DNA of 64,000 nt from Cymbidium sinense (taxonomy: Eukaryota; Streptophyta; Magnoliopsida; Asparagales; Orchidaceae). Numbering within the stretch: position 1 is the stretch's first letter; every line of letters starts with the position of its first letter. Positions 12,289-23,590 of this stretch are shown one piece after another. The position numbers were made by a program, and so were the translations under genes. Location: assembly GCA_021442155.1 (NCBI GenBank), contig CM038216.1, positions 85,470,945 to 85,534,944 of the forward strand, read 5' to 3'. The notes beneath the pieces were generated by a model, which was not told the DNA's origin, did not search any database, and worked only from the letters and a program-made list of their open reading frames with translations.

Positions 12289-13202
12289 AGTTTATTTATT
12301 ATTTATTTTAGTTTATTTTATTTTTTATTTTTATTTATGTTTATTTTTTTATTTAGTTTAGTTTATTTATTTTTGTTTAGGATTTTTATTTTAGTTAATT
12401 TTTTAGGTTGAGGTTTAGGTTTAGGTTTAGGTTTATTTTTTGGTTGAGGTTTATTTTTTAAGTTTAAGATTTATATTTTTTAATTTTAGGTTTAGGTTTA
12501 GGTTTTTTTTTTGGGTTTTAGGGTTTTATTTTATGTTTATTTTTAGGTTTTATTTTTTAGTTTAGGTTTAGGTATATTTTTAGTTTATTTAATTAAATTT
12601 AGTTTGGGTTTAGGTTTATTTTATTTTATGTTTAGGTTTTATTTATTTTAGTTTAGTTTCTTTTATTTTAGGTTTAGGTTTATTTTATTTTATTTATTTT
12701 AATTTTAGGCTTTTTTTGTAGTTCAGGGTTTAGGTTTTTATTTTTTATTTATTTTTAGGTTTTATTTTTAGGGTTTACGGTTTAGGGTTTTAGGGTTTAG
12801 GGTTTTTGGGTTTAATGTTTAGGGTTTAGGGTTTAGGGTTTAGAATTTTGTGTTAAGGGTTTAAAGGGTTCTTAAAAAAACTTAAGTAAATCGATAGGTT
12901 TAAGTTTATTTAGTTTATATAGTTTATTTTTTATTTATTTTAGTTTATTTTATATTATTTTATTTATTTAGGTTTATTTTTTATTTTAGGTTTATTTATT
13001 TTAGTATAGGTTTTTTATTTTAGTTAATTTTTTAGGTTTTGGTTTATTTTTTAGTTGAGTTTTATTTTTATTTTATTTTTAAGTTTTTAGGGTTTTAGGG
13101 TTTAGGGATTTAGTTTTTATGATTTAGGGTTGGGGTTTAGGGTTTAGTGTTTAGGCATTATGGTTTAGGGTTTTTAGGGTTTATGGTTTAGGGTTTAGGG
13201 TT

Positions 13203-13221
13203 TATAATTTGATGTACTTAT
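13203..13221. repeat. Target-site duplication, left copy
   Basis: TATAATTTGATGTACTTAT is repeated exactly at 14,266-14,284, flanking the LINE fragment between them. The next outside bases differ, so the duplication is 19 bp long, a normal size for an L1-type insertion. Confidence 0.93.
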
Positions 13222-14265
13222 TTATTTTTATTTTTTTTGGGAAATCCCATGATACGGGGGTATTTTATTGCCACAAAAAAAGGGTTACAAGGTCCTTCAA
13301 TGGGATAAACTCTGAAACTACTGCTCATAGAGCTACAATCAGCCTAAGGAGTAAATCCCCATCTAAGTACATCCAAGAGCAAAAGAAAATATTAAAGCAA
13401 TCAAAAGATACAAGATGATTAGGCTAAAGAAAGTATAAGGCCAATGCTCGATGGTTGTAAGAGTGCTTGGTAATATGGAGCAAACTGCAAGATAAAAGAT
13501 AGAAACACGCAAAGTTATAATGAGAGAGAGATTAGAATTGTTAAGGTATCTGACAAAAAAGATAGAAGGAAACAATATAATATGAGTATGATAATAAGGA
13601 AATGTGATAGAGAAGGCTGGGCTCAATCACACCATGTTAGGATGCAAATATGAGCATCCAAACTTCAACAGAAGGGTTACATCACATGAGCTACTACCGA
13701 ACCAAAAGGAGTGAGAACATCACAGCCATCATAGCCAACAAACCTGTGAGAAGGAAGCACCCAGTTGTTGATATTCTTGTAAGCTTTTAGGTAATTGCTA
13801 AGAGCTACAGGATAAGGAGTCTCATTTAAGAAAATTATCATCAATATAGCCATCTTGACATGAGAATACATAAACATAAGTGAGTGAGCCATCTTAGCCA
13901 GAATCTCATGAATAGCCATGTTGAGGAAAGAAATTAGTTCAGCATATAATCCCTCCATAAGAAAATTACAGAGGAGACAACTAGCTGAAAACCTGTTAAA
14001 TAAGTCAATGAGCCTATAATTAACACCATCCCAATCACATGATATGTAAATGAATCTTTCAGTGCAGAAAATAACCCGGGAAATATTCCCTTTATTAATG
14101 TCCTGGAGAAAGCAATAGTAAGGAAGACAAAGATAGCTCAACACGGGAATGAACGAACCAACCAAAATTAGCACCTAGAAAGAATTAAGCGGCGCTCAAT
14201 AGATTCCCACCATTCAGATAATCCAGCTCAACAATCAATCCAAAGAACAAGACAACAAAAGGCCA
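13222..14265 (-). mobile_element. 5'-truncated LINE (3' end copy) with poly(A) and TSD
   Basis: This is a 1.04-kb copy of the 3' end of the LINE at 37.2-46.8 kb, in the same (minus) orientation. Its 3' end is a T-rich run on the + strand at 13,222-13,238, an interrupted poly(A) on the sense strand, followed by GGGAAATCCCATGATACGGG, which has a near-identical counterpart at 37,253. It is 5'-truncated and has the exact 19-bp duplication on both sides, the hallmark of target-primed reverse transcription. Small indels separate it from the longer copy; for example, the long copy has about 40 extra bases near 37,800. No RT or endonuclease sequence is present. Confidence 0.9.
13677..14174 (-). other. 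Open frame in the LINE 3' region, 165 codons, product unknown
   Basis: A continuous open frame of 165 codons runs antisense within the LINE fragment. The predicted product is rich in hydrophobic, Cys and Tyr residues and shows no recognised domain. The matching stretch of the longer LINE (37,639-38,244) is broken into at least two frames, so selection for a protein is not shown. It is more likely a chance open frame in the long 3' tail of the element; a small accessory product cannot be ruled out. Confidence 0.25.
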
Positions 14266-14284
14266 TATAATTTGATGTACTTAT
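14266..14284. repeat. Target-site duplication, right copy
   Basis: Exact 19-bp match to 13,203-13,221. Joining the flanks without the LINE gives a short island resembling the openings of the repeats at 9651 and 14,798. Confidence 0.93.
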
Positions 14285-14797
14285 GGTATTTTAGGATTTA
14301 GGGTTTAGGGCTGTAGGTTTAGTGTTGTAAGTTTATGTTTAATTTTACATTCATGTTTTTATTTAGTTTTTATTTTATTTTAAGTTTATTTTATTTTTAT
14401 TTTACATTTTGTTTTTATTTTATTTAGGTTTTTTGTTCTTAGGTTTATTTTATTTTTTAGTTTAGTTTAGGCTATTATTTATTTTACTTTAGTTTATTTT
14501 ATTTTATTATTAGGTTTAGGTTGATGTTTTACTTTACATTTTTATTTCATTTTTTATTTTATTTTATTTATGTTTAGGTGTTTTTATTTATTTTATTTTT
14601 AGGTTTTACTTAGTTTAGGTTTAAGTTTTTAGGTTTTTAGGGTTTAAGGTTTAGGGTTTAGGATTCTGTTTAGGGTTTAGGGTGTTAGGGTTTAGGGTTT
14701 TAGAGATTAAGGTTTAGGGTTAGGGTTTAGTGTTTAGGGTTTACGGTTTAATGTTTTGGCTTCAGGGTTTAGGGTTTTAGGGTTTAGGCTTTATGGT

Positions 14798-14889
14798 TTA
14801 TAATTTCAAGCATTAACCTATTTAGGAAGTATTGAATGATTTCAATATAATTGATAATTGATAACGTCCAATGTATTTTTTTTAAAGTA
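14798..14889. repeat. Short non-telomeric island, copy B
   Basis: Diverged copy of 9651-9743. It shares TTATAATTT, AGGAAGTATTGAATGATTTC, AATATAA, TTGATAA and CCAATGTATTTTTT in the same order. Like copy A it sits directly after a telomere-like block, so it travelled with the array unit. Confidence 0.72.
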
Positions 14890-17503
14890 TAGGGTTATAG
14901 GTTTAGGGTTTAGGGTTTAGGGTTTAGGGTTTAGGGTTTATGATTTAAGATTTAGGTTTTAGGTTTAGGGTTCAAGTTTTTGCTTAGGGTTTAGGGTTTT
15001 TTAGAGTTTGGGGTTTAGGGTTGTAGATTTAGGGTTGAAGGTTTAGTGTTGTAGGTTTAGGGTTAGTTTTAGGTTTAGGATTTTATTTAGTTTTATTATA
15101 TTTTATTTTAAGTTTATTTCATTTTTATTTTATGTTTAGTTTTTATTTTATTAGGCTTTTTATTCTTAGGTTTATTTTATTTTATTTTTAGTTTAGTTTA
15201 GGTTATTATTTATTTTAGTTAAGTATATTTTTATTATTTTATTTTATTTTATTTTTAGGTTTAGGTTTTAGTTTACATTTTTATATTATTTTTTTTATTT
15301 TATTTAGGTTTAGGTTTTCTATTTTATTTTCTTTTTAGGTTTTACTTAATTAAGGTTTAAATTTTTAGGTTTTTAGGGTTTAGTGTTTAGGGTTTAGGGT
15401 TTAGGGTTTTAGGGTTTAGAGTTTCAGGGTTGAGGGTTTAGGGTTAGGGTTAAGGTTTAAGGTTTAGGGTTTAGTGTTTTGGCTTTAGGGTTTTGGGTTT
15501 TTAGGGTTTAGGGCTTATGGTTTAGGGTTTAGGGTTAGCTTAGAGTTTTGGGTTTTATGTTTAGGGTTTTTTTAGGCTTTAGTGTTTATGGTTGTAGGTT
15601 TAGGGTTAGTTTTTGGGTTTAGGGTTTAGGATTTAGCATTTAGGATTTAGGGTTTAGGGTTTAGGGTTTTTTTAATTAAGTAAACCAATAGGTTTAGGTT
15701 AATTTAGTTTATTTTATTTATTTATTTTATTTTTATGTTTATTTGGGTTTATTTTTTATTTTACATTATTTTGTTTATGTATTTTAGGTTTATTTATTTT
15801 AGTTTAGATTTTCTATTTTAATTTATTTATTTTTCTTTAGCTTTAGGTTTATGTTTATTTTTTTAGTTTAGTTTTATTTTATTTTAATTTTTAGGTTTAG
15901 GTTTTATTTTTTATTTTTAGGTTTAAGATTAGGTTTTTATTTTATTTTTTATGTTTAGCTTTTAGGTTTTTATTTTAGGTTTATTTTTAAGTTTTACTTT
16001 TTAGTTTATGTTTATTTTAGTTTATTTATTTTATTTAGTTTAAGGTTTAAGTTTAGTTTATTTTAGGTTTAAGTTTAGGTTCTATGTATTTTAGTTTAGT
16101 TTATTTTAGTTAGGTTTAGGTTTTTTGTATTTTGTTTATTTTAGGTTTAGGGTTAAGGTTTTATTTTTTATTTATTTATTTATTTTATTTAGTTTAGGTT
16201 TATTTAGTTTTATTTTATTTTATTTTAGGTATGTTTATTTTACGTTTAGTTTATTATTTTCTCAGGCTTTTTTAATTTTTTAGTTTATCTTTTATTTTGT
16301 TATTTTTTTAGTTTTAGGTATAAGTTTAGGTCTAGGTTTTAGTTTAGGTTTTTATTTTATTTTATTTATTTTATATTATTTAGGTTTAGGTTTATTTATT
16401 TATTTTATTTTTAGGTTTAGATTTTTCGGTCTTTAGGGTTTATGGCTTATGGTTTAGGGTTTAAGATTTAGGGTTTGTGTTGAGGGTTCAGGGTTTAGGG
16501 TTTAGGGTTTAGTATTTAGGTTTAGTTTAGGGTGGCTTATTTCACTTTTAGGTTTAGGGTTTTTTTAGGTTTAGGGGGTTTATTTTTTTTATTTCTTTTG
16601 TTTTTAAAATTAAGTAAACTAGTTTGTTTATGTTTATTTATTATATTTTTTTATTATAGTATTTTTTTTATTTTGAATTAGGTTTATTTATATTTTTATT
16701 TAGTTTAGTTTATTTATTTTATGTTAATTTATTTTAGTTTGTCTTTTTATTTAAGTTTATTTTTTATGTTTAGGTTTCTTTTTTAGCTTAGTTATAATTT
16801 TGTTTTATTTTTTAGGTTTCAATTTTATTTTTTTATTTTTAGGTTTAATTTTATATTTTTATGATTAGGTTTTAGGTTTTTCTTTTAGGTTTATTTTATA
16901 GTTTAGGTTTAGATTTATTTTTAGTTTATTTTATTTTATTTTGTTTAGGTTTAGGTTTCAGTTTAGTTATTTTAGGTTTAGGTTTAGGGTTTTTTTTAGT
17001 TTAGGGTTTAGGTATTTTATTTATTTTTTAGGTTTATTATAGGTTAGGTTTTATTTAGTTTTATTATATTTATTTTTTAAGTTTGTTTTATTTTATTAGC
17101 TTTTATTTATGGTTTTTATTTTTTAGTTTAGTTTAGGTTTTTAATTATTTTAGTTTTTATTTTTTATTTTATTTTCTTTTTTAGGATTAGATTTAGGTTT
17201 AGGTTTAGGTTTAGGTTCAGGGTTAGGTTTAGTAGTTTATGTTTTTATTTTATTTTATTTATTTTATTTTATTTTGGTTTAGATTTATTTATTTATATTT
17301 TATGTTTATTTAGTTTGGTTTAGCTTTAGCTTTAGGGTTTAGGTGGGTTTAAGGTTTAGGGTTTAGGGTTTATAGATTAGGTTTATGGTTTAGGGTTTAT
17401 GGTAGGATTTAGGGTTTAGGGTTTTTTTAGGGTTTAGGTTGCTTTTGGTTTTAGGTTTAGGGTTCAGGTTTTAATTTAGAATTTATTTTTTTTAGTTTTT
17501 TTA

Positions 17504-17539
17504 TCAGAGAACAAATTCACATTCAACATTTCTTCTTTT
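17504..17539 (-). pseudogene. Stub of the glycine-rich protein 3' UTR, copy b
   Basis: About 36 bp, from AGAGAACAAATTC to TTTCTTCTTTT, match the 3' end of the full copies. The sequence then enters the T/A-rich block. The break point is the same as at 12,288 and 18,351. Confidence 0.77.
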
Positions 17540-18316
17540 ATTTATTTTTTTTATTTTTTATTTATTTTATTTTTATTTATGTTTATTTTTTTAATTAGTT
17601 AATTTATTTATTTGAAGTTTATTTATATTAGTTTAAGTTTTTATTTTAGTTTATTTTTTAGGTTTAGGTTTAGTTTAGGTTTATTTTTAGTGAGTTTTAT
17701 TTTTTATTTTATTTTATTTTTTTTAGGTTTAGATTTATTTTTTACTTTAGTTTAGGTTTTTTTTAATTTTAGGATGTTTTTTTTATTTGAGTTTATTTTA
17801 GGTTTTATTTTAGTTTAGGTTTAGTTTTTTTATTTTAGTTTATTTTGTTTTTATTTAGTTTAGGGTTTAGGTTTAGTTTTTTAGGTTTAGGTATAAGTTT
17901 ATTTATTTTAATTTTAGTTTATTTTATTTTTAGGTTTATGTTTATTTTATTTTTTATTTTATGTTTAGTTTTTTTTTAGTTTAGGTTTAGCTTTATTATT
18001 TATTTATTTTTAGGTTTTATTTTTTGGTTTATTATTTATGTTTAAGTTTTTATTTTAATTTATTTGAAGTTTTTTTTTATTTTATTTTTATGTTTTATTT
18101 AGTTTAGGTTTAGGTTTTAGCTTTTTAGGGTTTAGGGTTTAGGTTTAAGGGTTTAGGGTTTAGGGTTTAGGGTTTAGGGTTTTAGGATTTAGGGTTTAGG
18201 AATTATAGTTTAGTTTTTTGGGTTTTTAGGATTTAGGGTTTAGGCCTTAGGGTTTAGGCTTTAGGTTTAGGGTTCATGTTTTATTTTAAGGTTAAAGGTT
18301 TTTGGTTTTTTTTTTA

Positions 18317-18351
18317 CAGAGAACAAATTCAGATTCAACATTTCTTCTTTT
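18317..18351 (-). pseudogene. Stub of the glycine-rich protein 3' UTR, copy c
   Basis: About 35 bp, from CAGAGAACAAATTC to TTTCTTCTTTT, match the fragment end. The following words (GTTTATTTACTTTATTTTTT) resemble those after the other stubs. The spacing of 813 bp from the stub at 17,504 is that of one array unit. Confidence 0.77.
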
Positions 18352-19194
18352 GTTTATTTACTTTATTTTTTATTTATTTTAGTTTATTTAATTTTTTTAA
18401 TTATTATTTATGTTTATTTTTTATTTTTATTTAGTTTAGTTTATTTATTTTAGGTTGATTTATTTTATTTTAGGTTTTTTATTTTAGTTTATTTTTTAGG
18501 ATTAGGTTTAAGTTTATTTTTTGGTTGAGTTTTATTATTATTTTATTTTTTAGGTTTAGGTTTCATTTTTTATTTTCAGGTTTAAGTTTAGTTTTTATTT
18601 TATTTTTTAGGTTTAGGTTTAACATTTTTATTTTAGGTTTATATTGAAGTTTTATTTTTTGGTTTAACATTAGCTTTATTTTTAGTTTATTTTATTTTAT
18701 TTAGTATTTGTTTAGGCTTAGGTTTAGTTCATTTTAGGATATGGTTTAGGAATTTTTTATTTTAGTATAGTTTATTGTAGTTTAGGTTTTGGTTTATTTT
18801 ATTGTGTTTATTTTTTTATTTTATGTTTAGGTTTTTTTTTTGTTTAGGGTTCAGTTTTATTTTTTATTTATTTTTAGGTTTTATTTTAAGGTTTATTTTT
18901 TATGTTTAGGTTTTTATTTAGTTTTTATTTGATTTTATTTTAGGTTTATTTTAATTTTATTTTATGTTTAGTTTTTATTTTATTTAAGTTTTAAATTCTT
19001 CAATTTATTTTATTTTTTTTTATTTTTAGTTTTTTTATTTATTTTATTTTAGTTTATTTATTAGTTTTAAGATATTTATTTTAGGTTTAAGTATTTTAGT
19101 TTTAGGTTTTATTTATTTTATTATTATTTTATTTTGGTTTAAGTTTTATATTTATTTTATATTTATGTTTATTTAGTTTTTAGATATTTAGGTT

Positions 19195-19440
19195 TAGGTT
19201 TTAGAATTTAGTTTGGGGTTTATGGAGTTTAGCATATGGTTTGTGGTAGGGTTTAGGGTCAGGGCTCAGGGTAGAGGTTTAGGGCTCAGGGCCTGGGGTT
19301 TAGTGTAGTGGGTAGTTTTGGTTGGGAGGGTGTGGTCTGGGGTTGTGGTAGTTTGGGTTAGGGTCTGGGGTAGGGTCAGGGAGGGTAGGTAGTTTAGGGT
19401 AGGGTAGGGTAAGGAGGTCACTTTTATGATTCATTGGTAG
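19195..19440 (+). repeat. G-rich telomere-variant block
   Basis: This block departs from TTTAGGG towards GGGTAGGGT, CAGGGCTCAGGG and GGGAGGG words, with many closely spaced G runs on one strand. It has clear G-quadruplex-forming potential by the usual pattern of four G-runs with short loops. A similar block is at about 20,240-20,460. Confidence 0.65.
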
Positions 19441-20893
19441 GATTTAGTGCACAAGTGATTTTTTTTAAACCAAGCAAACCAAAGTAGTCATTTTAGTTTA
19501 TTTTATTTATTTTACTTTATATTTTATTTTAAGAGGTTAATTTTATTTTATTTAGTTTATTTATTTATTTTAGGTTTATTTATTTTAGTTTTATTTATTT
19601 AGTTTATTTTTGTTTAGTTTTTATGTTTATTTTTGTTTTGTTTATTTTATTTATTTTTAGATTTAGGTTTATTTTATTTGGTTTTTTTATTTTTATTTTA
19701 TTTTGGTTTTATTTTATTTATTTTAGGTTTTATTTTTTTTTATTTTAGCTTTTTATTTTTAGTTTATTTTATTTTATTTAGTTTAAGTTTAGTTTTAGGT
19801 TTAGTTTATTTAAGGATTAGGTTTACATTTTTTCTATTTTGTTTAGTTTATTGTAATTTAGGTTTAAGTTTATTTTATTTAATTTTTTTATTTTATTTTT
19901 AGGGTTTTTCTTAGTTTAAGGTTTTGGTTTTAATTTTTATTTATTTTTAGGTTTTATTTTAATGTTTGTTTATTACGTTAAGGTTTTTTTTAGTTTTTAT
20001 TTTAATTTATTTTAGGTTTATTTTATTTTTATTTTATCTATAGTTTTCATTTTATTTTGGTTTTTTATTCTTATTTATTTTTAGTTTAGTTTTTTGATTT
20101 ATTTTATTTAGTTTATTTTATTAGTTTATTTTATTTTATTTTAGGTTCAAGTTTTAGTTTAGATTTTATTTTTTTTATTATTTTATTTTATTTAGGTTTA
20201 GGTTTATTTATTTATTTTATTTTGGGGTTTTTGTGATTTTAGGTTTAGGGTAGAGAGGGTTGTGGTTTAGGTTTATGGTTTAGGGTTGTGGTAGGGTTTA
20301 GTTTAGGGGGTTTAGGGTTTAGGGCTCAGTCAGGGTTTAGCATTTGTATGGTCTGGGGGGTGTGGGTTTTGTGGTAGGTTAGGGTTTAGGGTAGGATTTA
20401 GGATTTAGTAAGCATGGATCAGTTTAGGGTTAGTATAGTAGGGTAGTATTTAGGCATAGGGTTTAGGATTTAGGTTTTTTTAAAATTAAGCAAACCCGCA
20501 TTTTAAATTTATTTAGTATTTTTTTATTTATTTTAATTTATATTTTATTTAGGTTAATTTATTTTTTATTTAGTTTAGTTTATTTATTTTAGATTTATTT
20601 ATTTTAGTTTAGGTCTTATTTTAGGTTTAAGTTTATGTTTAGGTTTTGTTTATTTTATTTAATTTTATTTTATTTTATTTAGGTTTAAGTTTATTTTATT
20701 TTGGTTTTGTTTACATTTTTATCTTTTTAGGTTTAGTATTTTAGGTTTATTTTAGGTTTTTGTTAGTTTAGGTTTTTTTAGTTTATTTTAGGTTTTGGTT
20801 TTTTTAGTTTAAGGTTGAAGTTTTATTTATTATTTATTTTTAGGTTTATTTTTTTAGGTTTAGGTTTTTATTTAGTTTTTATTTTATTTATGG

Positions 20894-21905
20894 TTTTCTG
20901 CCACAATCCTTCAAGATCTTTGATGGCAGTGGTAACCCAAAATAACACATTGCACACTTTAGAGCCAGCTGTTGCAACACCAAGGATGGTTTACTAGTTG
21001 CAAAGGACAACTGTGAGGGTGACGAAAGACATCAAAGATGCTTCTCGGATTGTCCAAGAGTGCAACCACCGAAGTCATCTCCACCAATGGAGCTACCATC
21101 TCTTCTGCTAGCTCCTCTTCTACTAGCAGGAGCATTGTATCTACTGATAAGGGCACTAAATCCCTTACTCCGCTTACTTTACTTGATTTTTATCATGTAC
21201 CACCACCCAAAATGAAATTAATGAAGAAAGCTAATTCTACTTATATATTTTCTACTTCTTATGCTTTTGATTCCATTTTTATTGAAAGCTCTCCGATATT
21301 AAATAAAAATAATAGCTCTAGTAGTTACGATCCTTTCCTTTCTAATTGAGTCACTATCCTTCTCAATCAATTGGGTTCACTTGAGATTGACTTGGAGTCA
21401 CCCACTGGGGATCCCATAGAAAGTCAGTAGGTTTGCGATGAGAAGGTAGAACTTTCCACAACCTCATCATTCCAAGAAGTCACCAAGTCAACCCACGTGG
21501 GCAAAGTTCTACCTTTAGAGCACCTTAGGATAAGGGTAAACAAGTCATTGGTTCTAGTGAGTATATAGCCCCTCCAAAGGATGCTCCACCCATGGATATG
21601 CTTGTGGATGACCAAGCCAGAGTTGAATACAATGTCCTAGCTTACCTTAGAAAGTATCCAACTATGTTAAGCATATACGACGCACTTGTCTTATCCAAAT
21701 AGATGAGGGAATCTCGAATCAAGGACTTACTTGATCTAGAGATATGCTTTGCTCAGCTGACTGCTACTAAAGAGGAGGCTTGCCACTCAAAGGATATCTT
21801 AAGAGTTACATTCAGAATGAAGACTTACTCTAGAGATGATCAAGTAACCTCTTTACATTCTGTGATTGTTGGCATACAAGTTATCTAGAGTTCTGCTGAC
21901 CCTGA
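20894..21905 (+). mobile_element. Gypsy gag-protease fragment, internally deleted
   Basis: Plus-strand remains of a Ty3/gypsy polyprotein. From 20,894 to about 20,995 it matches the start of the fragment at 54,186. It then jumps to the region upstream of protease, so about 1.1 kb holding the gag core is missing compared with that copy. The 21,038-21,349 part is a serine-rich spacer (ISSASSSSTSRS), and the part around 21,600-21,830 matches the stretch before the protease active site (LLDLEICFAQLT, then a motif like SKDILRVTF). Several TAG stops and frame shifts interrupt it. It joins the telomere-derived array at the same place as the 54-kb copy. Confidence 0.75.
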
Positions 21906-22020
21906 CAAAGCCTTCTGGCCACCGGTCATCCTAATCCCCATAGCACTAATCCTAATATTGCAAAATTACATTTATGTGGGAAAAGTAAATATAACTACAC
22001 CTGCAAAATAGAGGTTTGCT
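21906..22020. repeat. Segment shared with 58,065-58,190
   Basis: Both stretches carry TGGCCAC, TCATCCTAATCCCC, CACTAATCCTAAT, AAAAGTAAAT and ACACCTGCAAAATAGA (or its close variant) in the same order. Here the segment follows the gag-protease fragment directly. In the 54-kb copy about 1.6 kb lies between, so this copy carries a second deletion. Confidence 0.72.
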
Positions 22021-22799
22021 AAATATAGATATAATCCCAAGAAGTTGTATTTATAATTTGGAATTAGTACCCTACACATAGGTAACTAAGCCCACTTGTC
22101 CTAACTTGGATTATGCATAAGGATATAAGCAACCATCAAAAAGAGAATTCACATTTATTTTTAGGCATCCCTTTAGCATAATCTCTTGCTGAAAACATGA
22201 TTAGGCTAATATTAACCTATCTTCCAGTCTACGAAGCATACACCCTAACATCTAATATAAAATAAGACATTATAAAATAAAATATACATCACATCATACA
22301 CCATCCTAACTTAGAGCTTGAAGTGGTGACTTAATTCTAATGTGTGTATTAAGGCTTGTGTGGTAAGTCTTGTTAGGCATTAGTGTATTTTCTAAGTGTA
22401 GAAGGATTCAATTTAACATGAAAAGTTGATTTCACTTGAAGTAGTTTAATTGATTTGACAAATTTAATTTGTGTTTTCTTTTTTTTTCATTTGATTACAC
22501 TTAGCAACTAAGTGTTATAAAGAGAGGAAAAGAGATTGCCCTCTTTCATCCCTACTTTAGTCACTTTCTAAAGTATATTAATTTGATTTAGTTCTCTTTA
22601 GTGAATGGCTTATTAAATGATTTAATTAATCCTAAGTTTAGGTTCACTTTAAATAATCCTATTCAAAATGAAAGGCATCTTAAGATTAATTTAATTTAAT
22701 TCAATTACTTCCACATGACATATTAAATCTTTCCTTTCCATCACATGTAACATGCATATGATTTAATCTTAAGTGTATCTATACATACAACAAATTTTA

Positions 22800-23590
22800 G
22801 CACACTTAAATGATGAATGTATATGTATGTTTAAATTTTATATTTTATTTGATTGAATTATTTATACATATTAATTTAAAACTTTATTCAAATTTCTAAA
22901 GAAAAAGGACATAAGAATGAAATTAAAAAGGCATGTGCCATTGTTAAACCAGGGAAGTGAGGTAATCAAATGACCTCCTTGGAGCTAGATAAAGGCTCGT
23001 ATTCTCGGGATGTCCAGACTATATACCCATTTGCATTCAAGCATATGTAAATTCATATACATGAACATAGGAAGTAAGCTCCAAATCATATGGCCAATTA
23101 AATCAACCACTTAGTCAATTATGAATGCTTGCAATTTTAATGTGAACTGGAATTTTCATTCAGTAATCACATATACATATACATGTACAAAGATATAGGC
23201 AAGTACGTGTCTTTATTAAACTGGGGAATTGAGGTAATCAAATGACCTCCTTGGGGCTAACAAAAGCCTCATATTCTCGGGATGTTCAGACTACATACAT
23301 GCTTTTCTTGGACACACATGGATGTATACATAAATAAGGGAAAGAAAACCATGCAAAGATTATATATTTTTTGATTTAATCATTTATATATATGAATTAA
23401 AGCTCTATCCAAAATTCTAATTTTGAAATACATAAGAATAAAATCAAATGGGTATGTATCATTGTTAAACCGGGGAAGTGAGGTAATCAAATGGCTTCGT
23501 TGGGGCAAGCTAAAGCCTCATGTTCCCGGGATGTCCATACTATATACCCATTATCATTCAATCTTATATAAATCAACACTTGAATAGAGG
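22800..23590. repeat. Three-copy tandem repeat, about 260 bp period
   Basis: The words TTGTTAAACC, GGGAAGTGAGGTAATCAAAT, GACCTCCTTGG, TCTCGGGATGTCCA and ACTATATACCC occur in order at about 22,935-23,047, 23,209-23,300 and 23,455-23,565. The AT-rich leaders before the first and third copies also match. The middle copy is the most diverged. The source is unknown; tandem repeats of this kind are common in non-coding parts of large plant LTR elements. Confidence 0.8.

Larger units (their letters stand above)
8585..13202. repeat. Composite telomere-derived array, block 3
   Basis: Telomere-like blocks lie at about 8585-8835, 9070-9300, 9500-9655, 9755-9880, 10,200-10,480, 11,005-11,245, 11,985-12,250, 12,770-12,860 and 13,085-13,200. 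T/A-rich blocks lie between them. Junction words are at 9304-9322, 11,262-11,280 and 12,881-12,900. A stub of the glycine-rich protein gene fragment takes the junction position at 12,252-12,288. No gene was found. Confidence 0.83.
14285..20893. repeat. Composite telomere-derived array, block 4
   Basis: Telomere-like blocks lie at about 14,290-14,330, 14,635-14,800, 14,890-15,070, 15,375-15,665, 16,430-16,580, 17,330-17,470, 18,125-18,310, 19,195-19,440 and 20,225-20,480. Junction words are at 15,673-15,691, 16,607-16,620, 19,467-19,482 and 20,482-20,500; the last two carry AAGCAAACC in place of AAGTAAACT. Stubs of the glycine-rich gene replace the junction at 17,504 and 18,317. No gene was found. 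Confidence 0.83.

Noticed and set aside
19633..19902. 89-codon Phe/Leu/Tyr-rich plus-strand open frame
   Set aside because: It is a by-product of TTTATTTTA-type low-complexity words, which lack stops in one frame. No initiation context or homology supports it.
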